DNA from: Glebionis coronaria
Lineage: Eukaryota; Streptophyta; Magnoliopsida; Asterales; Asteraceae
Length of the DNA stretch: 64,000 nt
Direction of reading: 5' to 3'
NCBI GenBank assembly: GCA_025667525.1
Contig: CM046882.1
Location: forward strand, 217,728,592 to 217,792,591
Positions 10,203 to 21,713 of the stretch are shown piece after piece (position 1 is the stretch's first letter; each line of letters starts with the position of its first letter). A model generated the notes under the pieces. That model was given only the letters and a program-made list of their open reading frames with translations, was not told where the DNA came from and did no database searches. Both the position numbers and the translations under genes were made by a program.

Positions 10203-10267
10203 GAACCATGGAAACGGTATGGACCAGAACCAGAGAGGTTCACAGTCTAGCCGTCCAACCATCACTG
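10203..10267 (+). pseudogene. gag: G1 gag, exon 3 (linker)
   Basis: 65 nt encoding a basic and polar segment (NHGNGMDQNQRG and following residues) that ends THR plus one base of a split glycine codon. Open in the frame set by introns 1 and 2. It is very small for an exon but within the plant range. Confidence 0.6.
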
Positions 10268-10340
10268 GTATTCAATCTTACGATTATCCGCATTGTCCTT
10301 TGTACCCTATTATCATGTCTTATGTAAAACGTTTTACCAG
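10268..10340 (+). other. Apparent intron 3 in G1 gag, 73 bp
   Basis: Donor ACTG|GTATTCAATC, acceptor GTTTTACCAG|G, pyrimidine-rich before the acceptor. Joining the flanks gives a glycine codon (G+GT) and continues SQPARAPAGGF, the usual lead-in to the zinc knuckle. Confidence 0.65.
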
Positions 10341-10714
10341 GTTCCCAGCCAGCCAGAGCACCTGCTGGAGGATTTACTCATCCTCTTTGCTCTACTTGCC
10401 ACCGTAGGCACCCAGGGCCATGTCGTCGTAACACTCACGCATGCTTCAAGTGTGGTCTCCCTGGCCATATCATGAAGGATTGCCGTAAGGGCGAGATGGA
10501 GGGCACATCAGGACATGCTGATTCCAAGCAGCCTCCTACCACCGGGCGTGTCTACACGACATCTCGAGACCAGGCCAATAAGTCTACAGGTACCATCACT
10601 GGAATCTTGTATATCTATGGTCAAGCTGCATGTGTTCTTTTCGATACGGGTGCTACTCACTCGGTTATTTCTACTGCTATGCTAAGAACATTAGGATGCT
10701 CCCCATGCCACTAG
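10341..10714 (+). pseudogene. gag: G1 gag exon 4 (zinc knuckle) and protease start
   Basis: One frame runs from 10343 to the TAG at 10712-10714. It has a cysteine-rich segment (CSTCHRRHPGPC), then the nucleocapsid zinc knuckle CFKCGLPGHIMKDC (10442-10483, CX2CX4HX4C), which binds element RNA, then the start of the aspartic protease with catalytic DTGA at 10643-10654. A one-base loss near 10700 moves the rest of the protease into the next frame. The continuous gag-protease frame shows that this family makes a single Gag-Pol polyprotein. Confidence 0.85.
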
Positions 10715-13158
10715 AGAATAGGCTTACTATTTCCACGCCTTTGAGGGACTCTGTATTAATCACCCATGTATACAAGAGTCTTCCCCTAGAATTTGACGAT
10801 AAGGTTCGACCTGTTGACGCACTTCCGCTGGACATAAATGACTTCGACATGATTTTGGGCATGGATTGGCTATCCAACCATCATGCTACCATAGACTGCC
10901 ATTCATATCTAGTTATCTTCGGTGATGTTAATGCACCAGAGTACATTCATAACGGGTTCGTACCCGGACGATCTGTACAAATCATATCTACCCTGCAAGC
11001 GCGTGCACTACTGTCACATGGCTGTGAGGGTTATCTAGCTACGGTTCATGACATGGATGCTGAATCTCCATCAATTCAGGATCAACCAATAGTTTCGGAA
11101 TTTAAAGATGTATTTCCAGCAGAACTTCCGGGCATAACACCTGCACGAGAAGTGGAATTCAGTATCGAGCTTATTCCAGGACCTGAACCAATCTCCAAGT
11201 CTCCTTATCGCATGGCTCCCATAGAGCTGAAGGAGCTAAAGGATCAACTGCAAGAACTTCTAGAACGAGGTTTCATTCGACCGAACGCATCTCCATGGGG
11301 CACACCGGTCTTATTTGTTAAGAAGAAGGACGGCAGTATGCGTCTTTTCATAGACTATCGCGAGCTCAACAAGAATACTATCTAGAATAGGTATCCACTG
11401 CCGCATATAGACGATCTGTTTGACCAACTCCAAGGGGCCAAACACTTCTCCAAGATTGATCTTAGGTCAGGCTACCATCAGCTACGGGTTAAGGAGCAGG
11501 ACATCGCCAAGACTGCTTTTCGTACCCGCTATGGCCACTACGAGTTTGTAGTTATGCCATTTGGCCTAACAAATGCTCCAGCAGTGTTCATGGATTTGAT
11601 GAACAGAATCTTCCATGAATTTCTGGACAAGTTCGTCATTGTCTGCATCGATGACATCCTGATTTTCTCAAAGTACAAGGAGGAACACAAAGACCATCTT
11701 CGTACAGTACTACAGATTCTTCGCCAGGAGCAGTTGTATGCTAAATTCTCCAAGTGTGAGTTCTGGTTAGACAAGGTGGCATTCTTAGGTCACATTGTAT
11801 CAGTAGAAGGAATCACTATGAATCCAGCGAAGGTTGAGGCCATTACTAAGTGGCCGAGGCCGACTTCAGCGACGGAAGTCCGCAGTTTCTTAGGCTTAGC
11901 TGGCTATTACCGTAGGTTTGTGGAGAACTTTTCCCGCTTAGCACTACCATTGACGAAACTGATGCTGAAAGGGGAGAAATTCGTCTGGACTGAAGAACGA
12001 GAGAAGAGCTTTGAAGACCTGAAGCAGAAGCTAGTATCTGCACCTATTATTACTCTCCCATCTGGTACGGGTGGATTTCAAATCTACAGTGATGCATCGG
12101 GGAAGGGACTTGGCTGTGTTCTCATGCAACATGGGAAAGTGATCGCGTACGCTTTACGGCAGCTTAAGCCTTATGAAGAAAATTACCCCACGCATGACTT
12201 GGAACTTGCTGCACTCGTGTTTGCATTGAAGATATGGAGGCACTACTTGTATGGAGAATCATGTGACATTTTCACGGACCACAATAGCTTGAAGTATATC
12301 TTCACTCAACGTGAATTGAACATGAGGCAGAGGAGATGGTTAGAGTTGTTGAAGGATTATGACATTAATCTACAGTATCATCCCAGAAAAGCAAATGTAG
12401 TAGCAGATGCTCTTAGCAGGAAGTCCGGAATGATCAACGACATTAAAATTAAGGAGGAAATCATAAGAGACTTGGAGCGACTAGACATCGAGATCATGGT
12501 ACGTGGACAGCACGGTTATTGGGCTAATCTTAGAGTAGAACCCGAGTTACTCTCTAAGATCAATGAAGCTCAGAAAGATGATGGAGAAATCTGGGCGATA
12601 GTACATAATTTGGAGAAACAGACGGAATTCAGAGTAGATGCAGACGGTATCGTATGGCAGGGCACAAGACTTTGTGTTCCTGATGACCAAGAACTCCGGG
12701 AAGCCTTGTTAGCTGAAGCTCATAGCTCCCCATTCTCTATGCATCCTAGTTCGACTAAGATGTACCATGACATCAAGCAATACTTTTGGTGGAGTGGTAT
12801 GAAACATGATGTGGCTACTTACGTCTCCAAATGTCTTACCTGCCAGCAGGTTAAGATCGAGCATCAGCGATCTGGCGGTCTCCTTCAACCATTAGATATT
12901 CCAGAGTGGAAGTGGGACAAAATCACCATGGATTTTGTTACCGGTCTTCCGCCTACCAAGAGGAAGCACGATGCGATTTGGGTTATCATAGATCGACTTA
13001 CCAAATCAGCTCATTTCTTACCGATCCGCAAGGAAGATCCGGTAAGTAAACTCGCCGATACGTATAGAAGAGAGATCATGAGACTCCACGGTGCTCCATC
13101 CAGCATCGTCTCAGACAGAGATCCTCGATTCACTTCGCGCTTTTGGAAGAGTTTGTGA
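10703..13158 (+). pseudogene. pol: G1 pol: protease end, reverse transcriptase, RNase H, integrase core
   Basis: After the frameshift near 10700 the protease ends with a conserved ILGMDWL block. The reverse transcriptase starts around 11150 ([14 protein letters not shown]). A TAG at 11383-11385 interrupts it; the same frame goes on through the MPFGLTNAP block. The catalytic motif is CIDDIL at 11644-11661, both aspartates kept. RNase H follows, with aspartates at 12091 (IYSDAS) and 12277 (TDHNSL). The integrase zinc-binding HHCC has its first histidine at 12721 and cysteines at 12832 and 12841; the catalytic aspartates are at 12931 and 13113. A one-base loss near 13148 ends the frame at the TGA at 13156-13158. 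The polyprotein copies element RNA into DNA and inserts it. Apart from the four lesions it is very well preserved. Confidence 0.92.
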
Positions 13159-13949
13159 AAGCTTGGGGTACACAACTTAAGCTTAGCACGACTTTTCATC
13201 CTCAAACGGACGGAAAGTCGGAACGAACGATTCAGATATTGGAATACATGTTGAGGTCATGTGCGTTGGAATGGACGGGTGATTGGGACGATTACATCTG
13301 TTTGGTGGAGTTTGCATACAACAACAGTTGGCACGCAAGTATCAAGTGTGCTCCTTTCGAGATGTTGTATGGCAGGAAGTGTCGCGCCCCAATCTGCTGG
13401 GATCAGGTTGGCGAGCGAACACTTGAAGGACCAGAAATCATAGAGATGACCAATGAAAAGATCGCAGTAGTTAAGCAGAAAGTTCAGGAAGCACGGCCAC
13501 GTCAGAAGAATTACGCCGATAAGCATCGTAGGGACATACATTTTAACGTAGGAGATCACGTCTTCCTTAAGGTTTTGCCGGCACGTGGTGTTAGACGCTT
13601 CAGGATTAAAGGGAAGCTCAGTCCTCGTTTCATCGGACCGTTTGATATCATTGAACGAGTCGGTGAAGTATCTTACCGGTTGGCGTTACCTCCGCAACTT
13701 TCGCATGTAAACAATATGTTTCATGTGTCCTTACTTAGAGGGTACCAATATCATCCCCTTCACATGGTTCAGTATCCACTGGAACAGATACGTGAAGATC
13801 TCACTTTTATAGAAGAACCCGAACGAGTTCTTGAAAGACAAGAACGAGTCATGAGAAGGAAGATGATTCCATTCGTCAAAATCCTATGGAGGGATCATAC
13901 CGAGCGGGAAGCCACTTGGGAAACAGAGGAGTCTATCCGGGCTTCTTAG
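13143..13949 (+). pseudogene. pol: G1 pol: integrase end with chromodomain-like C-terminus
   Basis: Continues the integrase one frame over. The third catalytic residue, glutamate in KSERTIQ, is at 13221-13223. Then follow the GPY-type core (RFIGPFDIIERVG) and FHVSLL, and a C-terminal segment with EEPERVLERQE, VKILWRDH and EATWETEE that matches the chromodomain layout of Tekay-type chromoviruses. Chromodomains are known to steer integration to particular chromatin. The stop is at 13947-13949. The M at 13145 is incidental; the true start is in the upstream frame. Confidence 0.9.
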
Positions 13950-14043
13950 CCTCATTTCATATTTTGAATTCGGGTATGTTCTTCTTTTTCAGTTTACTTT
14001 ATCTATAATTCGGAGACGAATTATTCTTTTTAGGGGGAAGAGT
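13950..14043 (+). promoter_or_regulatory. G1 3' UTR and polypurine tract
   Basis: Short untranslated stretch ending TTTTTAGGGGGAAGAG (about 14027-14042), the polypurine primer directly before the right LTR. Confidence 0.8.
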
Positions 14044-15905
14044 AGTAAAACCCGCATGCTTTTACCATGAATAGTACCCTTAAGATCATACGTACTAGAT
14101 TAAAACTTTCCTTTTATAGTATGATTACGTTTACATGTTAGGATTTTACGTATTACGTACGTGTTAGAACACGATAAGTATTTATTACGCACGAACACGC
14201 AATAATTATTTAACAATAATTAATCACGAACATGAAATCATGAACGTAATTAAATCACGAACTAATATTAATTACGTATATATATTTATTACGAGCGTGA
14301 ATAAATATATGAGGTCACGATAATTATTTAACGAGAACACAAAAAACGCGAACACAAATAAACACGAACGAACAATTAAATAACGAGACACGGAAAACGG
14401 TACGGGTACCCCATGTGGGGCCCCCTACCCGCTGCAACATTAAGGAGATGGGCCAAGCCCATCTCAAAACTTACTAAGAAGGGGTTATGGTAAAATTTGC
14501 TAATCATTTTCACATTACAGTAAACTTAAACAAAAACCTAAAAGATTTTTCTCCTTCTCCTCCTTCCTCTCTTGTGGCCGCCGCACATAAACACCAAAAA
14601 GGGGGTGTTTAGTTGATATTGATCTTGATTCTTGTACGTGTGTTCGTGTGTGTTCATCCTCGTTAGATCCACGCATTCGGTAAATTCTTTTAATCATTTT
14701 CTTTTTGATTTGATCTAATAAAATAATTAAGAACATGATGTTTTTAAAAACCTAATTAAAAACATAGATCAAACATGTAAATGTTTTTTGGGAAAATCAA
14801 AAAGGTTGTTTTTAGGGGTGTTTATTTGGCTGGCGCCTAAACCGAACCCCAAGGGGGTCTCGGTCACCACCGAGACCATATGGTCCCGGTTTCGTGGTGT
14901 GGGTCTCACGGTAGCAGCAAACCAAAGGGAACCCCGAAGTGGTTCGGGGTGTGGTGTCGATTTCATTTCCGGTTCATGGTTTCTAGTCAAGATCCGTTTC
15001 ACGGTTTATGTTAAGATTAAATTTTTTTTTATCATATGTTAAAATTAAATTAATAAATATGACATGGTTAATTTAATAAACATGACTTAGGGTATAATTT
15101 AATCATTAGAATCATGGAATTATTAACCTAAGTATTTTATATTTTCTAGACTTATAATTAATTAATTATTTAAAAACCATTGTTATAATTAATTAATTAA
15201 CATAACTTAGGTTATATTATTAATAAGTAATAAATAATACATGTTTTAACCTAAGTATTTAACTTTATTTAATTATAAACATGATATATTTAATTAAATA
15301 CTTTTAACCTATAGTTTATTTAAATTACATGTAATAATTAATAAACTATACATTATATCAGTATGACTTAGAAAATAATCAGAAAAACACTTAGGCTTAT
15401 ATACTTAGCTTATTTAACCAGCTTATATCTAATTATGGAAACTTTCTGTTTTTAGAAACTTATTTAATTAAGGCAGCTAATCTATTTATGGAAACTTTCT
15501 ATTTTTAGAAACTTATTTAATTCAGGCAACTAATCTATTTATGGAAACTTATTTAATTAAGGCAGCTGATCTATATATGGAAACTTTCTATTTTTAGAAA
15601 CTTTTCAATTTTAAGCATAATTCTATTTTTGGAAACTTTCTATTTTTTGGAAACTTTCTATTTTTGGAAACTTTCTATTTTTGGAAACTTTCTATTTTTG
15701 GTAAATTTCTATTTTTGGAAACTTTCTTTTTTTGGAAACTTTCTATTTTAGGAAACCTGCTATTTTTGGAAAGTTACTTATTATTACACAGTAAGTATAA
15801 TAATACATGAAATACCAGAAATACTTAATCAGAATAGACAGAATATATGATAAACATAGTTTAAGGCTTTAAACAGTAAAACATGACATGAACATATAAA
15901 ATAAG

Positions 15906-15910
15906 CTAAG
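15906..15910. repeat. Target-site duplication CTAAG (left) of solo LTR
   Basis: CTAAG at 15906-15910 and 17532-17536 flank the insert. The left G1 LTR has a single CTAAG at the matching place. Confidence 0.92.
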
Positions 15911-16351
15911 TGATAGGTGTGTAAACACCCATCCTTTTTCCACTTAATTCTGGCTAAAACGAGACCAAAACACGTATTTAATATCAATTGTTTGGAATTA
16001 TGCGTGTTTTTGTGTTTATTGTGTTTTCAGAGCCAACCGGATGAATATTGAAGAAAACATGGGATTGCACGGGATTTATCGAAGAAAAAGACTCAAGACG
16101 AAGTCTATTGTCCAAGAGATGCAAAAGATTTGAAGTCACTGGGCCTATTTGAAGATTTATCGAAAAAAAGGACCAAAGATGGAAGATTTACATAAGTCGA
16201 ACAAACTCAAGTCTATTAAACGAAGAAATTAAAAGACGAGTTGAATTTAATCGACGACGAATCCCGAATCAGAATCGAAAACGTCAACTTTTCTGAAAAG
16301 AAGAGAAGACAAGAAGAACGGGAGAAAGCCCACTCACCAACCAAAGGGAAC

Positions 16352-16362
16352 ACCTATATAAA
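16352..16362 (+). promoter_or_regulatory. TATA box of the solo LTR
   Basis: CTATATAAAGG on the plus strand, about 440 bp into the LTR, followed by pyrimidine-rich sequence. Confidence 0.55.
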
Positions 16363-16812
16363 GGGTTCCCCTCACACTTTTCATTCAGTTTTTTTAGTTT
16401 TTCATTCTCCTTCTTTTTCTCCCTTTCGGTTCGTAGTCATCACCAACACCACTAGGGTGTTTGGTGATTTTTATTTTTATTGTTGTTCCAAGAATCTTGT
16501 AGTTTAATCTTTGTTTTGTGATTGTTAAAACCTTAATCATTCAATACATCAATCTTTCCATTTCATTTTGTTCATCTTCATCTATTTGGTTAAAAGTTTA
16601 AGTTCTTATTTGATTGATTTGATCTTTAAAAGTTATTGGGATTTAAGTTTTTATTGATGGGATTTGTTGTTATTGGTTAGTATATGATTCGTGTTAATTT
16701 TGTTTAAGTTTTTGATGAAAAACTTGGTGATTTTTGGATCGAATTCGAGTTCCCCTGTTTCTTCGGTATCTTACTGTTCTTGAAGTATTCCCAGGTTCCA
16801 GATGAACACAAA

Positions 16813-17265
16813 GTTCCGGATGAACACAAACTTCCGGATGAACAAAAAGTTCCGAATGAGTTTTAGAAGTTCCGAATGAAAGTGTTTTCAAAATTCCGAA
16901 TAAATTCTAAAAGTTCCGAATAAATTTCCTTTCAAAAAGTTCCGAATCAATTTTTAAAAGTTCCGAATGAATGCTCTTTTTCAAATCTTCCGAATAAACT
17001 TCCGAGTCAAAAGTTCCGAGTGAACTTCCGGATAAACTTCCGAATGAACTTCCGGGTAAACTTCCGAACAAACTTCCAAATCAATCTTCCGAACAAAGTT
17101 CCGAATCAACTTCCGAATGAATGTTCCGGGTGAAGTTCCGACCAAAGTTCCGAGTGAAAGTTCCGGGTGAAGTTCCGAGTCAAATCTTCCGAGTAAAGTT
17201 CCTGATCAAGGAGTTGATATCTTTTCATTCGGAAAACTTCCGAATTAGTAAGAACTTCCGAATCA
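16813..17265 (+). repeat. 12-bp minisatellite (TTCCG units) in the solo LTR
   Basis: About 26 copies of TTCCG in units such as CTTCCGAATGAA and GTTCCGGGTGAA. The period is close to 12 bp between about 16990 and 17190 and looser before and after. Confidence 0.85.
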
Positions 17266-18608
17266 ATTTTCCTTTTAGCATTTTTTAAGTGATACTTACT
17301 ATTTCGTCATTTTAAATTTATTTATATTTTAATTTTAATTCTAGTTTTATCAATTGTTATTAGATTTACTGCTTTGAATTTAAGTTTATATTTTAGTTCA
17401 TTTAACCCTTTAGTAGATTAGAAAACCAATTCCCTTTTTAGTAACCAAGAACAATCATTCCACATAGAACCGAGATCAATTCGAGAGGATATCGAGAGAA
17501 TATATAGAACCCATATAAAATCCTAGTATCACTAAGACATGACATAAAACCAGTTACATATTTAGTAAGCAGATACTTATTCATGTATGTATTTATGTAG
17601 CATTAGTGATACCGAAGTAGGATTCTCCTCAGTTCATCTTCTTCGTTCACTAGACATAAGGTACGGATTCCCGTCCTTTTCAGTATGGACATTCTTTCCT
17701 TATTAGGATTCCCCGTATGCAGCCAAATGTTTTCCCGTCGTATAAGTTTATATGTTTGACTTGCTTATGTTTAATTTAGAATTACCTATAGCCATATACA
17801 TGGATGACCAGTTTCACCTAATTATGGAGGTACCATAACCATAACATTAGAGGCACTGATGTTATGACTTCACCACGACGGAGTGATTGCTCGTGGCGTC
17901 CCTTCAGCTTTTGGCCATATTATCATATTTATCAAGTGGGGCGTATGGGTGCATCCTAGTTACATGTTTTTCAGCAGATTACTTAGTGTGAATGTGGTGT
18001 GTGCCTTGCATCCTTCACAAGGAGCTGATCCCTCCTACCCAAACCAATATATTAAATTAGAGGCAACCCCTCTAATTTGCATGATGAGGTCACCCCTCCA
18101 AGTATTCATGCACGTTGGATTTTCATGACCTATATTGGCTAATGGTAGAACATGCTAAACAGTTTTTATAAGATAAACATAAGGCTTTTCAAACTATAAA
18201 ACCAGTTTTACCCAGACTTAACCAGGTTACACGGGACAAACTTTCTTCCGCTGTTATGTGTTATATGCTTATCCTATTCATGTTTTATTGTACATCAGTG
18301 CACTGAGCGTATTGCTCAGCCGTTTTCCTTTTCTATGTTCCCAAAACGGCAGGTACTCAGGGACGCTCGTAGACTTTAAGCGTACGTGCATATGGACTGG
18401 AAGCTTTCTAGCCTTTCTTTACTTTATTTATCATCTTTACTTTACAATACTTATGTTTGTGTGTGATGAGCTTTACTTTTGGACTATCGATGTTTGATTC
18501 CGGTATTTTCCTTTTATGGTCATGTAATGTTTAGACATTTTTCCTTGTATGCTTTGATGACATGCCATAATTACGTGTGACATTCCATTATCAAAATGGG
18601 GTGTTACA

Positions 18609-18613
18609 AACAT
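18609..18613. repeat. Target-site duplication AACAT (right) of G1
   Basis: Matches 5434-5438. Removing G1 and one copy rejoins Athila1. Confidence 0.9.
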
Positions 18614-19632
18614 TTTCATGTTCTACGTTTAGCATGATCACTTGTGTAACTATATCACTTCTCGTTCTTCACTGTTTAAAGTCCTCTAATTAAAGAGACT
18701 CGTGAATACTTAGCCATGCAAGTCAAAATTAAGCCAAAATTGGATTAGCTTCATTAAGACTATATTAAATCGATGTTTTGGGTTTTCAAGCCCCCTATAG
18801 GATCTTTCACTTTCTTATACTTTTTCAAGTTTAGAGAATGCATTTTAAAGTTCCCTTGATAAGTGACTTTCTAGGATCAATTATCGGAACTTGCGAAAAG
18901 TTCTTGTTCTTAAGCCGTATGAGCTAAGACTTTCACATTTTAAAGTTCCCTATATAAAAGTCTAGCAAAACTTGATTCAAGCGGGTTAAGTTATGTAAAG
19001 GTCTCCAAATGCCCATCAAGTAAAAAGTTAACTCTTATTCTACCCATCGGAAAATATACATTCGTGTCTTAAAACCACTAATGAAAACTAAGAAAAATTT
19101 TAAAATTGGGCATTTTTAGCCTTATTAGCAACAAAACAAAACAAAACGTTGAAAGTTGGAAAACGTGAGGGCGTAGCAAGGCATGTATCTACTCACCCCC
19201 ATACAAAAATTAAACATTGTCCTCAATGTTTCGAGTCTAAAGGTGGAGCACCCCATACTAGAGACGAAGATTCGAATGCTTAGGATCTAGCATGGAAAGG
19301 GTGATCAACAATATTTTTAAAGCCGTTTATGAATTATGCTGAAAGATAATTGTTAGAAAAATAAAGGATATGTCATGGATTCGTGAAACATTCTTCAAGC
19401 AAATGATCGAGGCTCACGTAAACAAACACGAGAGTCTTCAATCTTGGTGATGATGATGATCTAAATAACACATTCACAAATAACCACGAGACAATGAGTT
19501 GGAAGGGCACAAATTCTGTCTCATTAACTACATTAGAAAGCATTAATATATACATGGATAAGCATGGGATCTCCCCCACGAGGCACCTCGTTTTTATTAC
19601 CGAGTCATGAGCTCGACTCGATTCCCTTAATG
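18614..19632 (-). other. Athila1 sequence downstream of pol, with internal polypurine tract
   Basis: No gene is seen. The minus strand has a conserved purine-rich block, TTTTTGTATGGGGGTGAG (about 19193-19210), preceded by a phrase with ACATTGAGGACAATG, as found just after pol in plant Athila/Tat elements. The stretch 18772-18882 matches 33520-33630 of Athila2 and shows what is missing there. Confidence 0.65.
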
Positions 19633-20919
19633 CTAATTATCATTGGGGAAGGTGACTTGGTCGAGGTCATCCAACAAAGGGACTTCCCCGCCGAAGTAGT
19701 GCTTAATCCTATGTCCATTCACCTTGAAATTAGGACCATCATTTTGAGCTAGATCGATGGTCCCATAAGGAAACACTTGTGTTATGGTGAACGGACCCGA
19801 CCAACGAGATTTCAATTTCCCGGAAAATATCTTCAAACGAGAGTTAAAAAGTAACACTAGATCACCAACGTTAAAAACCCAGTTTTTAATCTTTGAATCA
19901 TGAAACTTTTTAGTCTTTTCCTTAAAAATAAATGAATTTTCATAAGCATTATCTCTTAATTCATCCAATTCATTAAGTTGTATTTTCCGGTGATCTCCTG
20001 CGGTCTTTAAGTCATAGTTGGCATGGTTTAGGGCCCAATATGCCTTGTGTTACAATTCAATATTCAAGTGGCAATTCTTTCCAGAGACCAACTTATAAGG
20101 AGTAAAACCGATAGGTGTCTTATAAGTGGTTCGAAAGGCCCATAAAGCGTCATCGAGTTTGTCGGACCATGAACCACGGTTTTCTCCAATCGATCTCTCT
20201 AAAATCCTCTTCAATGCTCGGTTTGAAACCTTGACTTGCCTACTCGTTTGCGGGTAATAAGTCGTAGAAAGATGATGTGTAACTCCATATTTCTTCAAAA
20301 CCTTTTCGAATTGGTCATTACAAAAATGGGTTCCACGATCGCTTATAATAGCACGAGGGGTTCCAAACCGAGATAATAGTTGCCTAACTAACTTCACTAC
20401 CACACGAGCATCATTCGTAGGCAAAACCTTAGCTTCCACCCACTTAGATAGGTAGTCGACGGTGACGAGGATATACTTGTTTCCATGAAACAATGGGAAC
20501 AGACCCATAAAGTCAATGCCCCAAATGTCGAAAATCTCACACACTTGAATTTTGTTTTTCGGCATTTCATCCTTTTGCGACGATTTTCCTTGGCGTTGGC
20601 AAGAATCACACGACTTCACAAGTGCGTGTGCATCACGATAGATCGTAGGCCAAAAGAAGTCGGCATCGAACACTTTCTTAGCCATGAGATTAGCACCGTG
20701 GTGACCACCCGTGGGTCCCTCGTGACAAGCTCTAAGGATGTTAGAAGCTTCGTTACCAAAGACACAACGTCGAACGAGTTGATCCGTACAAACCCGAAAG
20801 AGATAATGGTCGTCCCAAAAATAGAATTTGACGTCACGAAAGATTTTTTCTTTTGTTGTGTTGTCATACCCTTGATTATAAAGTTCCCCGCATGGTAATT
20901 TGCAATGTCGGCAAACCAT
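19633..20919 (-). pseudogene. pol: Athila1 integrase, broken
   Basis: The part at 20050-20919 has the HHCC zinc-binding region (GHHGAN, then CDSCQRQGK), the first catalytic aspartate (GIDFMG) and the second (ISDRGTHF). The third catalytic residue, normally glutamate, is lysine (QVKVSN, codon at 20230-20232). A stop at about 20050 follows; the C-terminal GPF-type domain is in a second frame, 19633-19968 (FNVGDLVLLF, WSGPFTI). A further frameshift near 20870 separates it from RNase H. Integrase would insert the cDNA; with the glutamate lost it could not. Confidence 0.85.
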
Positions 20920-21713
20920 GGGGTGTTGTCTTTAGAATTCACTACACCGAGAGTCTCGAGAGGAAATGTTTCGGTGATTTCCTTGTTCTCGAAAACATCT
21001 TTGTGAGGATCTTCTAAGCGAGAGAGATGATCGGCCGCTAGATTCTCTGCTCCTTTTTTGTCAAGTATTGTGACATCAAATTCTTGGAGGAGGAGCATCT
21101 AACGAAGCAATGTCGGCTTAGCATCTTGCTTAGCTAATCGGTACTTGATAACCGAATGGTCCGTATACACGATGCTTTTTGTCAAGACGAGATAAGGTCG
21201 GAATTTTTCAAAAGCATAAACCACGAAAAGGAATTCCTTTTCCGTTGTGGTGTACTTAAGTTGAGCCTCGGACATCGTCTTGCTAGCATAATGGATAGGA
21301 CGGAAGTGCTTTTCATAACGTTGCCCTAAGACGGCCCCTATTGCATAATCACTTGCATCACACATGATTTCAAAGGGTAATTCCTAATTAGGAGAAACAA
21401 GTATGGGAGCTTTGGTAAGTTTCCTTTTAAGAGTTTCGAAATCTCTAACACAATCCTCATTAAAGTTAAAAGGAGAATCCTTCTCGAGAAGGTGTGTCAT
21501 AGGTCGAGTGATTTTCAAAAAGTCTTTGATGAAACAATGATAAAATCCCCCGTGGCCTAGGAAACTCATAAATCCCTTAACGGTTTTGGGATGAGGTAAC
21601 TTGGCGATGACGTCTATCTTATCTTTATCTACCTCAATCCCCGCTTTAGAGACCTTGTGCCCTAAGACGATTCCTTGTTTACACATAAAATTACATTTTT
21701 CCAGATTAAGCAC
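20860..21713 (-). pseudogene. pol: Athila1 RT end and RNase H, broken
   Basis: Frames 21384-21713 (RT thumb/connection, GHKVSKAGIEV), 21099-21365 (RNase H start, MCDASDYAIGAVLGQ, with TDHSVIKY) and 20860-21098 ([15 protein letters not shown]). They are separated by stops near 21384 and 21097. The domain degrades the RNA template during cDNA synthesis. Order and spacing match Athila2. Confidence 0.85.

Larger units (their letters stand above)
15911..17531 (+). mobile_element. Solo LTR, 1621 bp, unclassified LTR retrotransposon
   Basis: Starts TGATAGGTGTG and ends CCTAGTATCA, with inverted ends TGATA/TATCA and a perfect CTAAG TSD. No internal region remains, so it is the product of recombination between two LTRs. 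A TATA box (CTATATAAAGG, about 16352-16362) sits on the plus strand, followed by a pyrimidine-rich leader, so the LTR is in plus orientation. The 88-codon frame at 16241-16507 overlaps the promoter and is probably chance. Lineage is uncertain; the ends suggest Ty3 (Athila/Tat-like). Confidence 0.85.
5439..18608 (+). mobile_element. G1: Ty3 chromovirus (Tekay-like), nearly complete
   Basis: A 13.2-kb element with both LTRs, perfect 5-bp TSD, initiator-Met primer-binding site, gag, protease, RT, RNase H, integrase, a chromodomain-like C-terminus and a polypurine tract, all on the plus strand. It is inserted in Athila1. Secondary insertions are a LINE-like fragment in the left LTR (6788-7090) and a solo LTR in the right LTR (15911-17531). 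Coding damage is light: two nonsense codons (9586, 11383) and two frameshifts (about 10700 and 13148). Gag also contains three apparent introns. The LTRs, without their inserts, are about 2.95 kb each and clearly alike but not identical. Confidence 0.92.
14044..18608 (+). repeat. G1 3' LTR, carrying a solo LTR insertion
   Basis: Matches the 5' LTR from GTAAAACCCGC to GGTGTTACA. Its first base is A instead of T, so the terminal TG is lost. It is 4565 bp including a 1621-bp solo LTR plus 5-bp TSD, leaving about 2939 bp. It lacks the LINE-like fragment of the left LTR, so both inserts came after G1. A tandem repeat block of TGGAAACTTTCTATTTTT units lies at 15434-15770. Confidence 0.9.

Noticed and set aside
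16241..16507. 88-codon ORF in the solo LTR
   Set aside because: It overlaps the LTR TATA box and leader; no recognisable protein.
16813..17265. Possible CRISPR-like array
   Set aside because: Unit of 12 bp with no unique spacers; it is a minisatellite in a plant LTR.
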